Source of the DNA: a virus
Strand: one strand, 5' to 3'
DNA length: 26,234 bases
Virus record (IMG/VR): IMGVR_UViG_3300042868_002695
Span: 1 to 26,234 of that record
Shown here one piece after another: positions 12,533 through 20,985 of the stretch (its first letter is position 1; the number at the start of each line of letters is the position of its first letter). The notes under the pieces are model-generated. The model had not been told where the DNA came from. It ran no database searches and saw only the letters and a list, made by a program, of their open reading frames with translations. The translations under genes and the position numbers were made by a program.

Positions 12533-13089
12533 TGACCCAGCGGGTCAACAATTATTTGCATCAGTAGTTTCCCTACCCGCTGGGTGGTGCCTTTGTTGCC
12601 ATGGTGTCAGTGCGTCAGTTGTGACTTACAGAGGGGAGAGAGATTCTAGGATTCTGAAAAAAAAGACCCTTTCCAAAAAGTCGTATTTTTAAGCCTCGCC
12701 TGCGCGATGTCACCGGTGTACCACTCACCGCCATTTTCCCCGATCCCTTGACCCGCTGGGTGCATTGTGACCCGCTGGGTCATTGGCCCATTGGGTCACG
12801 GGTTCACCCACTGGGTTTGCCCCTTGAGCCACGGAATCACGGGATCAGGTGACCCGCTGGGTGACTGGTACTGGGTGCAGTGGGTGACCCGCTGGGTGAT
12901 GCTCGGGGTGCTCGGGCTCACTGGATCGCGGCACCATGGTCACACGGGCTCACGCCATGGACCCATGGGATCGCGGGTGCCGGGGTGCCAAGGGGGAGGG
13001 GGTAGGGCCGAGCGACAAGGGTCTGCGGCTACGGAGGCATCAGACTAAATTTTTTATTTTTCAAATGACTCCCTAGACCCAGTGGGTTC
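12533..13089. repeat. Array of nine imperfect palindromes (TGACCC-N3-GGGTCA type) in a 655-bp gene-free region
   Basis: The interval 12466-13120 has no supportable gene. It carries TGACCCAGCGGGTCA (12533), TACCCGCTGGGTGG (12574), TGACCCGCTGGGTGC (12749), TGACCCGCTGGGTCA (12768), TGGCCCATTGGGTCA (12784), TCACCCACTGGGTTT (12804), TGACCCGCTGGGTGA (12850 and 12885) and AGACCCAGTGGGTTC (13075). Half-sites lie between the two at 12850-12899. Six full sites are packed in 12749-12899 with centre spacings of 16-46 bases. Two GGATCGCGG copies (12923, 12968) and an AT-rich run (13046-13066) follow. Candidate roles are operator array, replication origin iterons or terminase pac site. Confidence 0.85.
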
Positions 13090-13090
13090 A

Positions 13091-13120
13091 TTGCAACTCC
13101 AGACACACATGTGCTACCCT
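13091..13120 (+). promoter_or_regulatory. Candidate late promoter before terS
   Basis: TTGCAA (13091-13096) and, 18 bases on, TACCCT (13115-13120) preceded by TGC (extended -10). The TGTGCTACCCT core resembles TGTGCTACACT in the leftward replication promoter near 4.3 kb. Transcription would start within a few bases of the terS ATG codons. The palindrome at 13075-13089 abuts the -35. Confidence 0.35.
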
Positions 13121-13663
13121 ATGGCCACTATGGACACATTGAACCCCAATCCCGTAGGCGCAGATGTCGCACATCAAATCGAACTACCAGACTGGCTCGA
13201 CCCTGCGCCACGTAAACCTTCGCCCGAAGGCAGAGCACTCGTACTTGTGCAGTATGAGCAGGTCTTCATGCGAGCCATCGACTCGATTGCCCACGGCATG
13301 TCCCTGTCCCAAGTGCTGCGGGATGACCAGCGGGACATCGACTACAACGACTTCTACCGGTGGATCAAGAAGGACCCGCAGAGGAAGATGCTGTTTGACG
13401 AAGCCCAGGAGATGCGCACCGAGTTCATGGCCGGTGAGATCATCGAGATTGCCGATGCCGATGACTCCTTGGAGGATGTCCAGCGTAGTCGCCTCAAGAT
13501 CGACACTCGCAAGTGGCTCATGGGTGCCCACAATCGGAAGAAGTACGGCGAGACGAAGACCGTGGAGCTCGGCGGGTCGATCTCGATCACCGAGGCGCTG
13601 GCTGCGGCACAGGCCCGGATCATTGACGCTGAAGTGATTGACGTGGACTCGAGGGACATTTGA
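13121..13663 (+). CDS. terS: Terminase small subunit
   Basis: A 180-aa protein with the shape of Sf6/P22-group small terminases. An HTH-like N-terminal part (AIDSIAHGMSLSQVLRDD followed by DYNDFYRWI) is typical of 'Terminase small subunit-like' proteins. Next comes the helical segment MRTEFMAGEIIEIADADDS, then RLKIDTRKWLMGAHNRKKYG, and an Ala-rich C-terminus. It recognises the packaging site and recruits the large terminase. I chose ATG 13121; ATG 13130 is equally possible and neither has a ribosome site, so a leaderless or nearly leaderless message is possible. It ends in a TGATG overlap with terL. Confidence 0.8.
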   Translation: MATMDTLNPNPVGADVAHQIELPDWLDPAPRKPSPEGRALVLVQYEQVFMRAIDSIAHGMSLSQVLRDDQRDIDYNDFYRWIKKDPQRKMLFDEAQEMRTEFMAGEIIEIADADDSLEDVQRSRLKIDTRKWLMGAHNRKKYGETKTVELGGSISITEALAAAQARIIDAEVIDVDSRDI

Positions 13664-15195
13664 TGCAAAAACCCCGCTACTCCCCCGAGGAGGAACAAAC
13701 GCTGATGACCCAGCTTTGGAGCGCCCAGGTCAAGGACAACCCAGAGACGTTCGTCCTGTTCGCGTTCCCCTGGGGCCAGAAGAACACCCCGCTTGAGAAG
13801 TTCAGTGGGCCTCGTAAGTGGCAACGCAAGGTGCTGCGCGAGATCACGGCGCACATCAAAGAGAACCAGGGCCAGCTCGACATGGACGCCCTGCGCGTGG
13901 CCGTGTCCTCGGGCCGTGGTATCGGTAAATCGGCACTCGTGAGCTGGCTGATCCTGTGGATGCTGTCCACCCGCATCGGCAGCTCAGTCATCGTGTCGGC
14001 CAACAGCGAGAACCAGTTGCGCACCGTCACCTGGGGTGAACTGACCAAATGGGCCACCATGGCCATCAACTCGCACTGGTGGGAGCCCTCGGCCACGAAG
14101 CTGACCCCTGCACAGTGGCTGACCGAGCTGGTCGAGCGGGATCTGAAGAAGGGCACGCGCTACTGGTCCGCCGAGGGTAAGCTCTGGAGCGAGGAGAACC
14201 CCGACTCGTACGCCGGTGTCCACAACCATGACGGCATGATGGTGATCTTTGACGAGGCGTCAGGTATCCCCGATGCGATCTGGAGCGTGGCAGCGGGCTT
14301 CTTCACAGAGAAGATCCTCGACCGCTACTGGTTCGCGTTCTCCAACCCACGGCGCAACACGGGGTACTTTTTCGAGACGTTTCACGGCAAACGGGACTTC
14401 TGGAAAGGGCAGATCATCGACGCCCGCACCGTCGAGGGCACCGACCAGGCCATCTACAACCAGATCATCGCGGAATACGGCGAAGACTCGATCCAGGCCC
14501 GTGTCGAGGTCTACGGCGAGTTCCCCGCAGCCGGTGAAGACCAGTTCATCTCGCCCCTGGTGGTCGAGGACGCCATGAAACGGCCCCCGTACAAGGACCA
14601 AACGGCCCCGATCGTGATCGGCGTGGACCCCGCCCGTGGCGGCATGGACTCCACTGTCATCTTGGTGCGCCAAGGACGGGACATCGTGGCCATCAAGCGC
14701 CTCAAAGGTGAGGACACCATGAGCGTTGTGGGGCACGTCATCGACGCCATCGAGGAGTTCAAGCCCACTTTGACCGTCATCGACGAGGGTGGCCTGGGCT
14801 ACGGCATCCTTGACCGCCTGACCGAGCAGCGGTATAAAGTGCGCGGGGTGAACTTCGCATGGAAGGCCAAAAACCCCGTGATGTGGGGCAACAAACGGGC
14901 TGAAATCTGGGGCGCAATGCGCGATTGGCTCAGAACTGCCTCAATTCCCAACGACAGATCGCTCAAAAACGACCTGGTCGGACCCATGAAGAAGCCCAAC
15001 TCAGCGGGCACAATCTTCCTGGAGGGCAAAAAGGAGATGAAAGCCCGTGGGCTGGCCTCTCCTGATGCGGCTGACGCCCTGGCCGTGACGTTTGCGTTCC
15101 CCGTGGCCAGCCGTGGGGAGTACAATTCTCGTAGCACACCACGCACGATCAATGTGGATCGCAGCGGTGTATCAACCGGATGGATGGGTTCATGA
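13663..15195 (+). CDS. terL: Terminase large subunit
   Basis: A 510-aa packaging motor. The ATPase domain has a Walker A at 83-90 (SGRGIGKS, K89) and a Walker B MMVIFDEAS (D197, E198). The C-terminal RNase H-like nuclease shows IGVDPARGG (D322), VIDEGGLGYG (D374) and SPDAADALAV (D468, D471), giving the expected acidic cluster. Length and motif spacing fit headful-packaging terminases. ATG 13663 overlaps the terS stop (TGATG); an in-frame TTG just before it is not needed. The end overlaps the GroES-like start by ATGA, so the three are translationally coupled. Confidence 0.93.
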   Translation: MQKPRYSPEEEQTLMTQLWSAQVKDNPETFVLFAFPWGQKNTPLEKFSGPRKWQRKVLREITAHIKENQGQLDMDALRVAVSSGRGIGKSALVSWLILWMLSTRIGSSVIVSANSENQLRTVTWGELTKWATMAINSHWWEPSATKLTPAQWLTELVERDLKKGTRYWSAEGKLWSEENPDSYAGVHNHDGMMVIFDEASGIPDAIWSVAAGFFTEKILDRYWFAFSNPRRNTGYFFETFHGKRDFWKGQIIDARTVEGTDQAIYNQIIAEYGEDSIQARVEVYGEFPAAGEDQFISPLVVEDAMKRPPYKDQTAPIVIGVDPARGGMDSTVILVRQGRDIVAIKRLKGEDTMSVVGHVIDAIEEFKPTLTVIDEGGLGYGILDRLTEQRYKVRGVNFAWKAKNPVMWGNKRAEIWGAMRDWLRTASIPNDRSLKNDLVGPMKKPNSAGTIFLEGKKEMKARGLASPDAADALAVTFAFPVASRGEYNSRSTPRTINVDRSGVSTGWMGS

Positions 15196-15434
15196 CTTTT
15201 CGTGCAATGCAAAACTGCCTGATCATCGAGCGTGATGTCGAAAAACACGCCATGTTCGAGCTTCTTTCGACAGAAAAGCAGGAAACGGGTATAGTCGTGT
15301 CCGCAGGCCCTGATTGCAAAGAACTGAAGGTCGGTGACCACCTTTATTTCGGCGTAGGGCAAGAATTCACGCACGGTGGCAAAGAATATGTCGTCATGCG
15401 TGAACCTCACGTTTTAGGAGTCCTGAATGGCTGA
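15192..15434 (+). CDS. GroES-like co-chaperonin
   Basis: An 80-aa Cpn10-like protein. 'NCLIIERDVEKHAMFEL' matches the first strand and the start of the mobile loop. GIVVSAGP, LKVGDHLYFG and GKEYVVMREPHVLGVL match the GroES core, including the VGD turn and the closing strand. The segment in the mobile-loop position (HAMFELLSTEKQET) lacks the usual GGIVL, so it may bind GroEL in a different way. Start ATG 15192 overlaps the terL stop (ATGA); an in-frame ATG four codons upstream lies inside terL. It overlaps the portal start by eight bases. Its likely job is folding of coat or other virion proteins with host GroEL. Confidence 0.78.
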   Translation: MTFRAMQNCLIIERDVEKHAMFELLSTEKQETGIVVSAGPDCKELKVGDHLYFGVGQEFTHGGKEYVVMREPHVLGVLNG

Positions 15435-17625
15435 CCCAACTGGCATGGTTGCCGCCGCTGCTGTGGCAAACGGCGGTAAGCCCAAGAAAAGTGCCTCTGA
15501 TGTTCTGGCTCTGGCCCGATCCCGCCTTGATTTGGCGGTTTCCGCGCTCTCAGAGTCCCGCGAAGATGAGATCGACGACCTGCGGTTCTACGCAGGCTCC
15601 CCTGACAACCAGTGGCAGTGGCCAGCCGATGTGCTGGCGACCCGTGGTGCTGTGCAGGGCCAGACCATCAACGCACGCCCCACACTGACCATCAACAAGC
15701 TGCCCCAGCACGTTCGTCAAGTCACCAACGACCAGCGGCAAAACCGCCCGGGTGCCAAAGTGATCCCCGTGGACGACAAGGCCGATGTCAAGGTGGCCGA
15801 GGTGTTCAACGGCATGATCCGTCACATCGAGTACATCTCGGACGCTGACGTGGCCTATGACACCGCCTGCGAGAACCAGGTGGCCTACGGCGAGGGCTAC
15901 ATCCGCCTGCTGACCGAGTATTGCGACGACGACACCTTCGATCAGGACATCAAGATCGGTCGCATCCGCAACAGCTTCTCGGTCTACATGGACCCCCTGA
16001 TCCAAGACCCCACCGGCGCTGACGCCAAGTGGTGTTTCATCACGGAAGACGTGACCAAGGCTGAATTTGAGCGCATGTATCCCGATGCCACCCCCATCAC
16101 GACCCTTCAGTCGCTGGGTGTGGGTGATCAGTCGATCAGCAACTGGCTGAACGAAGACACAGTGCGCATCGCGGACTACTACTACATCGACTACGACAAA
16201 GCCACGCTGAACTTGTACCCCGGCAACGCGACAGCCTTTGAAGGCACGCCCGAGGACAAGCAACTGCGTGCGGTCTACGGCAAGCCCAAGCGCAGCCGTG
16301 AGTCGGACCGTCCAAAGGTCAAGTATTGCAAGATCAACGGCTACGAGATCCTCGAAGAACGTGAATGGGCGGGCAAGTGGATTCCGGTGATCCGCATTGT
16401 CGGCAACGAATTCGAGGTCGATGGCCGGTTGTACGTGTCGGGCTTGGTGCGCAACGCCAAAGATGCCCAGCGCATGTACAACTACTGGGTGTCCCAGGAA
16501 GCCGAGATGCTGGCGCTGGCGCCCAAGGCCCCGTTCATTGGCTACGGTGGCCAGTTTGAGGGCTACGAGGAAAAATGGAAGACCGCCAACACGCAAAACT
16601 GGCCCTATCTGGAGGTCAATCCTGACGTTACGGATGGTCAGGGCAGCGTGTTGCCCCTGCCACAGCGTGCGCAGCCCCCAATGGCGTCTTCTGGCCTCCT
16701 GCAAGCCAAATCGGGCGCTGCCGAGGACATCAAGGCGACCACCGGCCAGTACAACGCATCGCTGGGCATGGGCTCCAACGAGCGCTCTGGCAAGGCCATT
16801 TTGGCCCGCCAAAAAGAAGGCGATGTGGGCACGTACCACTACGGTGACAACCTGGCCCGTGGCGTTCGCCACATTGCCCGCCAGTTGATCGACCTGATCC
16901 CCAAAATCTATGATACCCAGCGCATTGCTCGGATCATTGGTGAGGACGGCGAGACAAAGATGGTCAAGATCAACCCTGATCAAGACCAACCCGTCAACGA
17001 GATCCGCGACGAGCAGGGCATCGTGCTCGAGAAGATCTACAACCCTGGCGTTGGCAAGTACGATGTTGTGGCTGTGACCGGCCCAGGCTATGCAACCAAG
17101 CGCCAAGAGGCTTTGGAAGCAATGGCTCAGTTGCTGCAAGGCAACCCTGAGCTGTGGAAAGTTGCCGGTGACCTGTTCGTCAAGAACATGGACTGGCCTG
17201 GCGCCCAAGAGATGTCCAAGCGGTTTGCCAAGACCATCGACCCCAAGATCATGTCCGACGACGACAAGTCACCGGCACTGCAAGCTGCCGAGATGCAGAT
17301 GCAGGCGATGGGTCAGGAGATGGAGCAGATGCACCAGATGCTCACCAACGTGGGCAAGTCGATTGAAATGCAAGAGCAGCGCCGCAAGGACTACGAAGCT
17401 GAGATCAAGGCATACCAGGCTGAGACACAGCGCATCACGGCCACCCAAGCTGGCATGAACGAGCAGCAGATCCAAGACATCGCAATGGGTGTGGTGGCCG
17501 CTGCGATGGAGTCCAACGGCCAGATCGGCGGCATCCCTGAGATGCCCGGTCAAGAGATGGATGTGGGCATGGAAGGCATGCCTGAGATGCCGCAGCCAAT
17601 GCAACCGATGGAGATGCCACAATGA
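15427..17625 (+). CDS. P22-type portal protein
   Basis: A 732-aa protein matching the P22-like portal family in size and pattern. The N-terminal part has RFYAGSPDNQWQWP, then RPTLTINKLPQHVRQVTNDQ, typical of this family; the centre has YGEGYIRLLTEY and the SVYMDPLIQDPTGADAKW segment, and later MGSNERSGKAILARQKEGD. From about residue 610 the protein is a long helical, Met/Gln-rich tail ending in PEMPQPMQPMEMPQ, as in barrel or tail extensions of P22 portals. TAGGAG lies six bases before the ATG. It forms the dodecameric ring through which DNA enters the head. Confidence 0.92.
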   Translation: MADPTGMVAAAAVANGGKPKKSASDVLALARSRLDLAVSALSESREDEIDDLRFYAGSPDNQWQWPADVLATRGAVQGQTINARPTLTINKLPQHVRQVTNDQRQNRPGAKVIPVDDKADVKVAEVFNGMIRHIEYISDADVAYDTACENQVAYGEGYIRLLTEYCDDDTFDQDIKIGRIRNSFSVYMDPLIQDPTGADAKWCFITEDVTKAEFERMYPDATPITTLQSLGVGDQSISNWLNEDTVRIADYYYIDYDKATLNLYPGNATAFEGTPEDKQLRAVYGKPKRSRESDRPKVKYCKINGYEILEEREWAGKWIPVIRIVGNEFEVDGRLYVSGLVRNAKDAQRMYNYWVSQEAEMLALAPKAPFIGYGGQFEGYEEKWKTANTQNWPYLEVNPDVTDGQGSVLPLPQRAQPPMASSGLLQAKSGAAEDIKATTGQYNASLGMGSNERSGKAILARQKEGDVGTYHYGDNLARGVRHIARQLIDLIPKIYDTQRIARIIGEDGETKMVKINPDQDQPVNEIRDEQGIVLEKIYNPGVGKYDVVAVTGPGYATKRQEALEAMAQLLQGNPELWKVAGDLFVKNMDWPGAQEMSKRFAKTIDPKIMSDDDKSPALQAAEMQMQAMGQEMEQMHQMLTNVGKSIEMQEQRRKDYEAEIKAYQAETQRITATQAGMNEQQIQDIAMGVVAAAMESNGQIGGIPEMPGQEMDVGMEGMPEMPQPMQPMEMPQ

Positions 17626-17984
17626 ACGCAGCACAACTGATGGGACTGCTGTTTTTGGGCCGCAATGTGGCCCATTCGGTCCATCTGAACACCCGCAGCT
17701 ACGCCAAACATGTGGCGCTGAACACGTTCTACGACAGCGTGATTGACCGTGCGGACGCATTCGCAGAAGCCTATCAGGGTCGTCATGGCCTGATCGGTCC
17801 GATTGCCATTCCTGCGGCAAAGAAGACCACCAACATCATTGAGTTCTTGCAGGACCAACTTGCTGAGATCGAGAAAGGCCGCTACGATGTGGCGGACAAA
17901 TCGGACTCCTCGTTGCAGCAGCTCATTGACAACATCGTCGAGCTGTATTTGACGACCCTCTACAAACTCCGATTCCTGGCGTAA
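17622..17984 (+). CDS. Small helical phage protein (DUF5856-like, ferritin-like by pattern)
   Basis: A 120-aa protein. MGLLFLGRNVAHSVHLNTRS followed by YAKHVALNTFYDSVIDRADA is a pattern I recall from proteins encoded beside portal genes in many phages, some annotated DUF5856 or Dps/ferritin-like. His and Glu/Asp residues lie along helices as in four-helix-bundle ferritin-like folds (H18, H21, D43, E49), but no metal site can be confirmed. The ATG overlaps the portal stop (ATGA), implying co-expression. A virion or accessory role is unknown. Confidence 0.6.
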   Translation: MNAAQLMGLLFLGRNVAHSVHLNTRSYAKHVALNTFYDSVIDRADAFAEAYQGRHGLIGPIAIPAAKKTTNIIEFLQDQLAEIEKGRYDVADKSDSSLQQLIDNIVELYLTTLYKLRFLA

Positions 17985-17993
17985 GGACAAATC

Positions 17994-18392
17994 ATGGCAA
18001 CGTACAACAAATTCACCCCCGCGATTGAGAACCTTTTTGAAGGCATCGACTCGGGTTCCGATTCGTGGGTCATCAAGCTGGCCACTGCGGTCAACCAGTC
18101 TGCTGGCACGATCACTGAAGTCGCCAACGGCAACGGCTACACCACGGGTGGTAATGCTGCCAGCACGACAAGCGCATCGCAGACAGGTGGCACGTTCAAG
18201 CTGGTGCTGGCAAGCCCAAGCGTCTGGACTGCCTCGGGCGCTGGCTTCACGTTCCAGTATGCTGTGCTGGTCGATTCGACCACCGGCACCAACGTGGGTT
18301 ACTGGGATTACGGCACCAGCCAGGCAGTTGCCTCTGGTGAGACTGTCACCGTGACTCTGGACGGCACCAACGGCGTGTTCCAGGCAACATGA
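17994..18392 (+). CDS. Structural-like phage protein (132 aa)
   Basis: A 132-aa protein with Ser/Thr/Gly-rich beta-strand character (FKLVLASPSVWTASGAGF, FQYAVLVDSTTGTN, VGYWDYGTSQAVASG). It resembles proteins often found between portal and tail-fibre genes, with a probable jelly-roll or Ig-like decoration fold. AAGGA lies upstream. No enzyme motif is visible. It overlaps the 55-aa gene by ATGA. Confidence 0.65.
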   Translation: MATYNKFTPAIENLFEGIDSGSDSWVIKLATAVNQSAGTITEVANGNGYTTGGNAASTTSASQTGGTFKLVLASPSVWTASGAGFTFQYAVLVDSTTGTNVGYWDYGTSQAVASGETVTVTLDGTNGVFQAT

Positions 18393-18556
18393 AGATTGAT
18401 TTCGAGTTCCAGACCGCGCACGGTATGTACCGTGACGCGCTGTATTTGCCTGATGACCACGGTCTGAGCGATGCTGAGATCGAGGCCATGAAGCAACAGC
18501 GCGTGGACAACTGGATCGCCATCATCACTGCACCGCCCCCTGATGAGGTGATCTAA
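18389..18556 (+). CDS. 55-aa hypothetical protein
   Basis: The ORF encodes MKIDFEFQTAHGMYRDALYL, then a helical acidic part (LSDAEIEAMKQQRVDNW) and APPPDEVI. 'MYRDALYLPDDHGLSDAEIE' resembles small phage proteins near tail genes. It starts in ATGA with the gene before and its TAA overlaps the ATG of the adhesin (TAATG), so all three are coupled. Confidence 0.65.
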   Translation: MKIDFEFQTAHGMYRDALYLPDDHGLSDAEIEAMKQQRVDNWIAIITAPPPDEVI

Positions 18557-20985
18557 TGGCGAACAGATTCTGGGTTGGCGGTACAGGCAACTGGGACAGC
18601 ACCAACACCGCAAACTGGTCAACCACCTCAGGCGGCGCTGGCGGTGCGTCTGTTCCTATTGCAGGCGACACCCCACAGTTTGATGGTAACTCGGGTACAG
18701 GTACGGTCACGTTCACCAACAGCGGAGTGACCGTAGGTGCGGTGACGTTTGCAGGCACAGCCACAGGTATCACACTGGACTTGGGAGCTGCTTTTACGTG
18801 TTCTAGTACGTTCACGCTTGGTGCAGGGACACTAAACACCAATAACTATAACTTCACCGCTTCCTCTATTTCGTCTAGCAACTCAAACACTCGGTCGATC
18901 AGTCTTGGTTCGTCCACGGTTTCGTTGAGCGGGACAGCGCCTGTCATTTTCACGACAAACACCAACTTGACATTTAACGCAGGCACTTCGCAGATTAATT
19001 TGTCTACAGGAAGCCCTGCTTTTACAGGTGGAGGATTGACTTTTCATAACGTAACTTTTACAAGCGCGTCACCTTCCAGTCCATCAATATCAGGCGCAAA
19101 TACGTTTAACAATTTGACGTTTACTGGGCGCACCTCTGTTGGAATAGCGAAAATCAGTATTTCAGCAAACCAGACTGTTTCAAATACTTTGACATTCAAC
19201 GCAGGCACAAACGCCGTGATGAGGTTGATGCTACAGTCTGACGTATTTGCTACTCAGAGAACCATATCGGCTGCTTCTGTTGTTGCCACAGATACAGATT
19301 TCCGAGACATTGCAATTACAGGCGCTGGTGCGCCTGCAAGCGGTACTCGATTGGGTGATTGCAAAGGTAATAGTGGAATCACGTTCGATGCAGCCAAGAC
19401 TGTTTATTTTCGATCCACTGTGTCTGCAAACTATGGAAGCGCGTTGGCGTGGTCTGCCACATCTGGCGGCACTATTGACTCAACGCAGTTCCCGTTAGCG
19501 CAAGACACTGCAATCATTCCATCAGCCACATACCCTTCGTCTGGCGCAGTAATCACGCTGAACGCCGAATACAACATCGGTACGCTTGATATGTCAGGAC
19601 GTACGACAAACACTGTTGTATTTGCCACAGGTACTACTGCAACAAACGTATATGGAAATTGGATTAACGGAACAGGGTGTTCATTTACAGGGACAGCCGT
19701 AGTCAGTTTTCTTGGACGCACAACTCAGACGCTGACAACTGCTGGTTGCACGTTCACTCAGGAATTTACGATTAACTCGCCAAGCGGGTCAGTCACTCTA
19801 CAAGATGCGTTTGCGACAAATAGAAACCGAAATTCCGCAATCAGTCTTATTGCTGGAACATTTGATGCTAACGGTTACAACGTCACTTTGTCAGGAGCAA
19901 GCGGTGGAACGTTGTCTACGGGTACAGCAACTCGTACATTGGCAATCGGCACAGGTACTTGGGCTATTAGCGGAAGCGGGACAAACCCTTGGGCTGTTAC
20001 ATCCACAGGATTGACCGTCACAGGAACAGGAACAATCAGTCTTGTGGCAGCCACAGCAAAGACATTTGCAGGTGGTGGTATCCAAACATGGCCCACCTTA
20101 AACCAAGGTGGTGCAGGTGCGCTAACCGTCACAAGCTCGAACAAATTTGCCAACATCACCAACACGGCTATTGGTTCTGTCCTGTTCACTGGCGGAACGA
20201 CCAACGAGTTCACAGCATTCAATTTAAGTGGTGCATCAGGCACTCCAGTGGTTCTTGGAAGCACCAACACCACGCAGGCGATTCTCAAGAAGTCGTCAAC
20301 GTGGTACATGGGTGCAAACTCGACCGATAATGGCAACAACACCGGCCTGACGTTCACCGCTGGTGGCGGCATCGACTATTTGGTAGTCAGCTACATCAAC
20401 GGTCAGTTGGGCGCGGCCAATTACGTTGTCACGGCCAACAACGGCACCTACGCCCTGACTGGCCAGAACGCCACAATCGCCTACGCTGGCGCAGGTGGGT
20501 ACACCCTGGTCGCCAACAACGGCACCTACGCTGTCACCGGTCAAGCCGCCAGTCTGCTGCGGTCGAGGCTGGTGTCTGCGGTCTACGGCACCTACGCCCT
20601 GACTGGTCAGAACGCCACGCTGTTGAAGTCCAGGGTAATGCTGGCCAACACCGGCGCATATTCGGTTGCCGGTCAAGCCGCCATCGTGGTCTACACCCCT
20701 GCTGGTGGTGCCTACACGATCATGGCTGGCAGTGGCCTGTACGCTGTCACAGGCCAATCGGCCTCTTTGTCAAGGGATCGGTTGATCTCTGGCGGCGTTG
20801 GGACGTACAATACAACCGGATTTGCCGCGACAATCCAAAAATCACGGATTGTCTACGCCAACAACGGGTCGTACACTGTGGCAGGGCAACCTGCCGCCGT
20901 TGTGGTCAGCGGGGTCACGCCAATTGTCCCCACTGACGACTTGCTGATCAAACTTCGGTCATTCACCGAAAGAAGGAGATTTTAA
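18556..20985 (+). CDS. Large repeat-containing adhesin / receptor-binding structural protein
   Basis: An 809-aa Gly/Ser/Thr/Asn-rich protein. Residues 1-45 (RFWVGGTGNWDSTNTANWST, SVPIAGDTPQFDGNSG) form a module known from phage and bacterial surface proteins. A diverged copy appears near 282-315 (ANYGSALAWSATSGG, PLAQDTAII). Between and after are beta-solenoid-like repeats (VTFAG, LTFNAGT, LSGASG). Residues 622-795 hold about seven repeats of the GTYALTGQNAT type separated by LLRSRL or LLKSRV linkers. Codons in about 18790-20340 are AT-richer than in neighbours, suggesting transfer. It is probably a surface adhesin or fibre on the virion; the exact receptor is unknown. It overlaps the next gene by TAATG. 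Confidence 0.72.
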   Translation: MANRFWVGGTGNWDSTNTANWSTTSGGAGGASVPIAGDTPQFDGNSGTGTVTFTNSGVTVGAVTFAGTATGITLDLGAAFTCSSTFTLGAGTLNTNNYNFTASSISSSNSNTRSISLGSSTVSLSGTAPVIFTTNTNLTFNAGTSQINLSTGSPAFTGGGLTFHNVTFTSASPSSPSISGANTFNNLTFTGRTSVGIAKISISANQTVSNTLTFNAGTNAVMRLMLQSDVFATQRTISAASVVATDTDFRDIAITGAGAPASGTRLGDCKGNSGITFDAAKTVYFRSTVSANYGSALAWSATSGGTIDSTQFPLAQDTAIIPSATYPSSGAVITLNAEYNIGTLDMSGRTTNTVVFATGTTATNVYGNWINGTGCSFTGTAVVSFLGRTTQTLTTAGCTFTQEFTINSPSGSVTLQDAFATNRNRNSAISLIAGTFDANGYNVTLSGASGGTLSTGTATRTLAIGTGTWAISGSGTNPWAVTSTGLTVTGTGTISLVAATAKTFAGGGIQTWPTLNQGGAGALTVTSSNKFANITNTAIGSVLFTGGTTNEFTAFNLSGASGTPVVLGSTNTTQAILKKSSTWYMGANSTDNGNNTGLTFTAGGGIDYLVVSYINGQLGAANYVVTANNGTYALTGQNATIAYAGAGGYTLVANNGTYAVTGQAASLLRSRLVSAVYGTYALTGQNATLLKSRVMLANTGAYSVAGQAAIVVYTPAGGAYTIMAGSGLYAVTGQSASLSRDRLISGGVGTYNTTGFAATIQKSRIVYANNGSYTVAGQPAAVVVSGVTPIVPTDDLLIKLRSFTERRRF
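20419..20916 (+). repeat. Seven tandem GTYxxTGQxAx repeats in the adhesin C-terminus
   Basis: Repeat cores read GTYALTGQNATI, GTYAVTGQAASL, GTYALTGQNATL, GAYSVAGQAAIV, GLYAVTGQSASL, GTYNTTGFAATI and GSYTVAGQPAAV, each about 20-28 residues apart. Copies are also similar in DNA (GGCACCTACGCC and TGACTGGTCAGAACGCCAC motifs), so copy number may change by recombination. Confidence 0.8.

Noticed and set aside
12767-13048. Rightward 93-codon open frame within the palindrome array
   Set aside because: Its translation is Gly/Trp/His-rich and simply mirrors the repeated palindromes; no ribosome site and no family resemblance.
13021-13062. Possible terminator (GTCTG ... CAGAC followed by an AT-rich run)
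   Set aside because: Only a 5-bp stem with a 15-base loop; the T-rich run is as well explained as an unwinding or UP-type element.
12533-13089. CRISPR array
   Set aside because: Repeats are short palindromes with irregular spacing (16-46 bases) and no unique equal-length spacers; no cas genes are present.
15550-17208. 552-codon leftward open frame opposite the portal
   Set aside because: The portal matches its family throughout; the antisense frame results from strong third-position GC bias.
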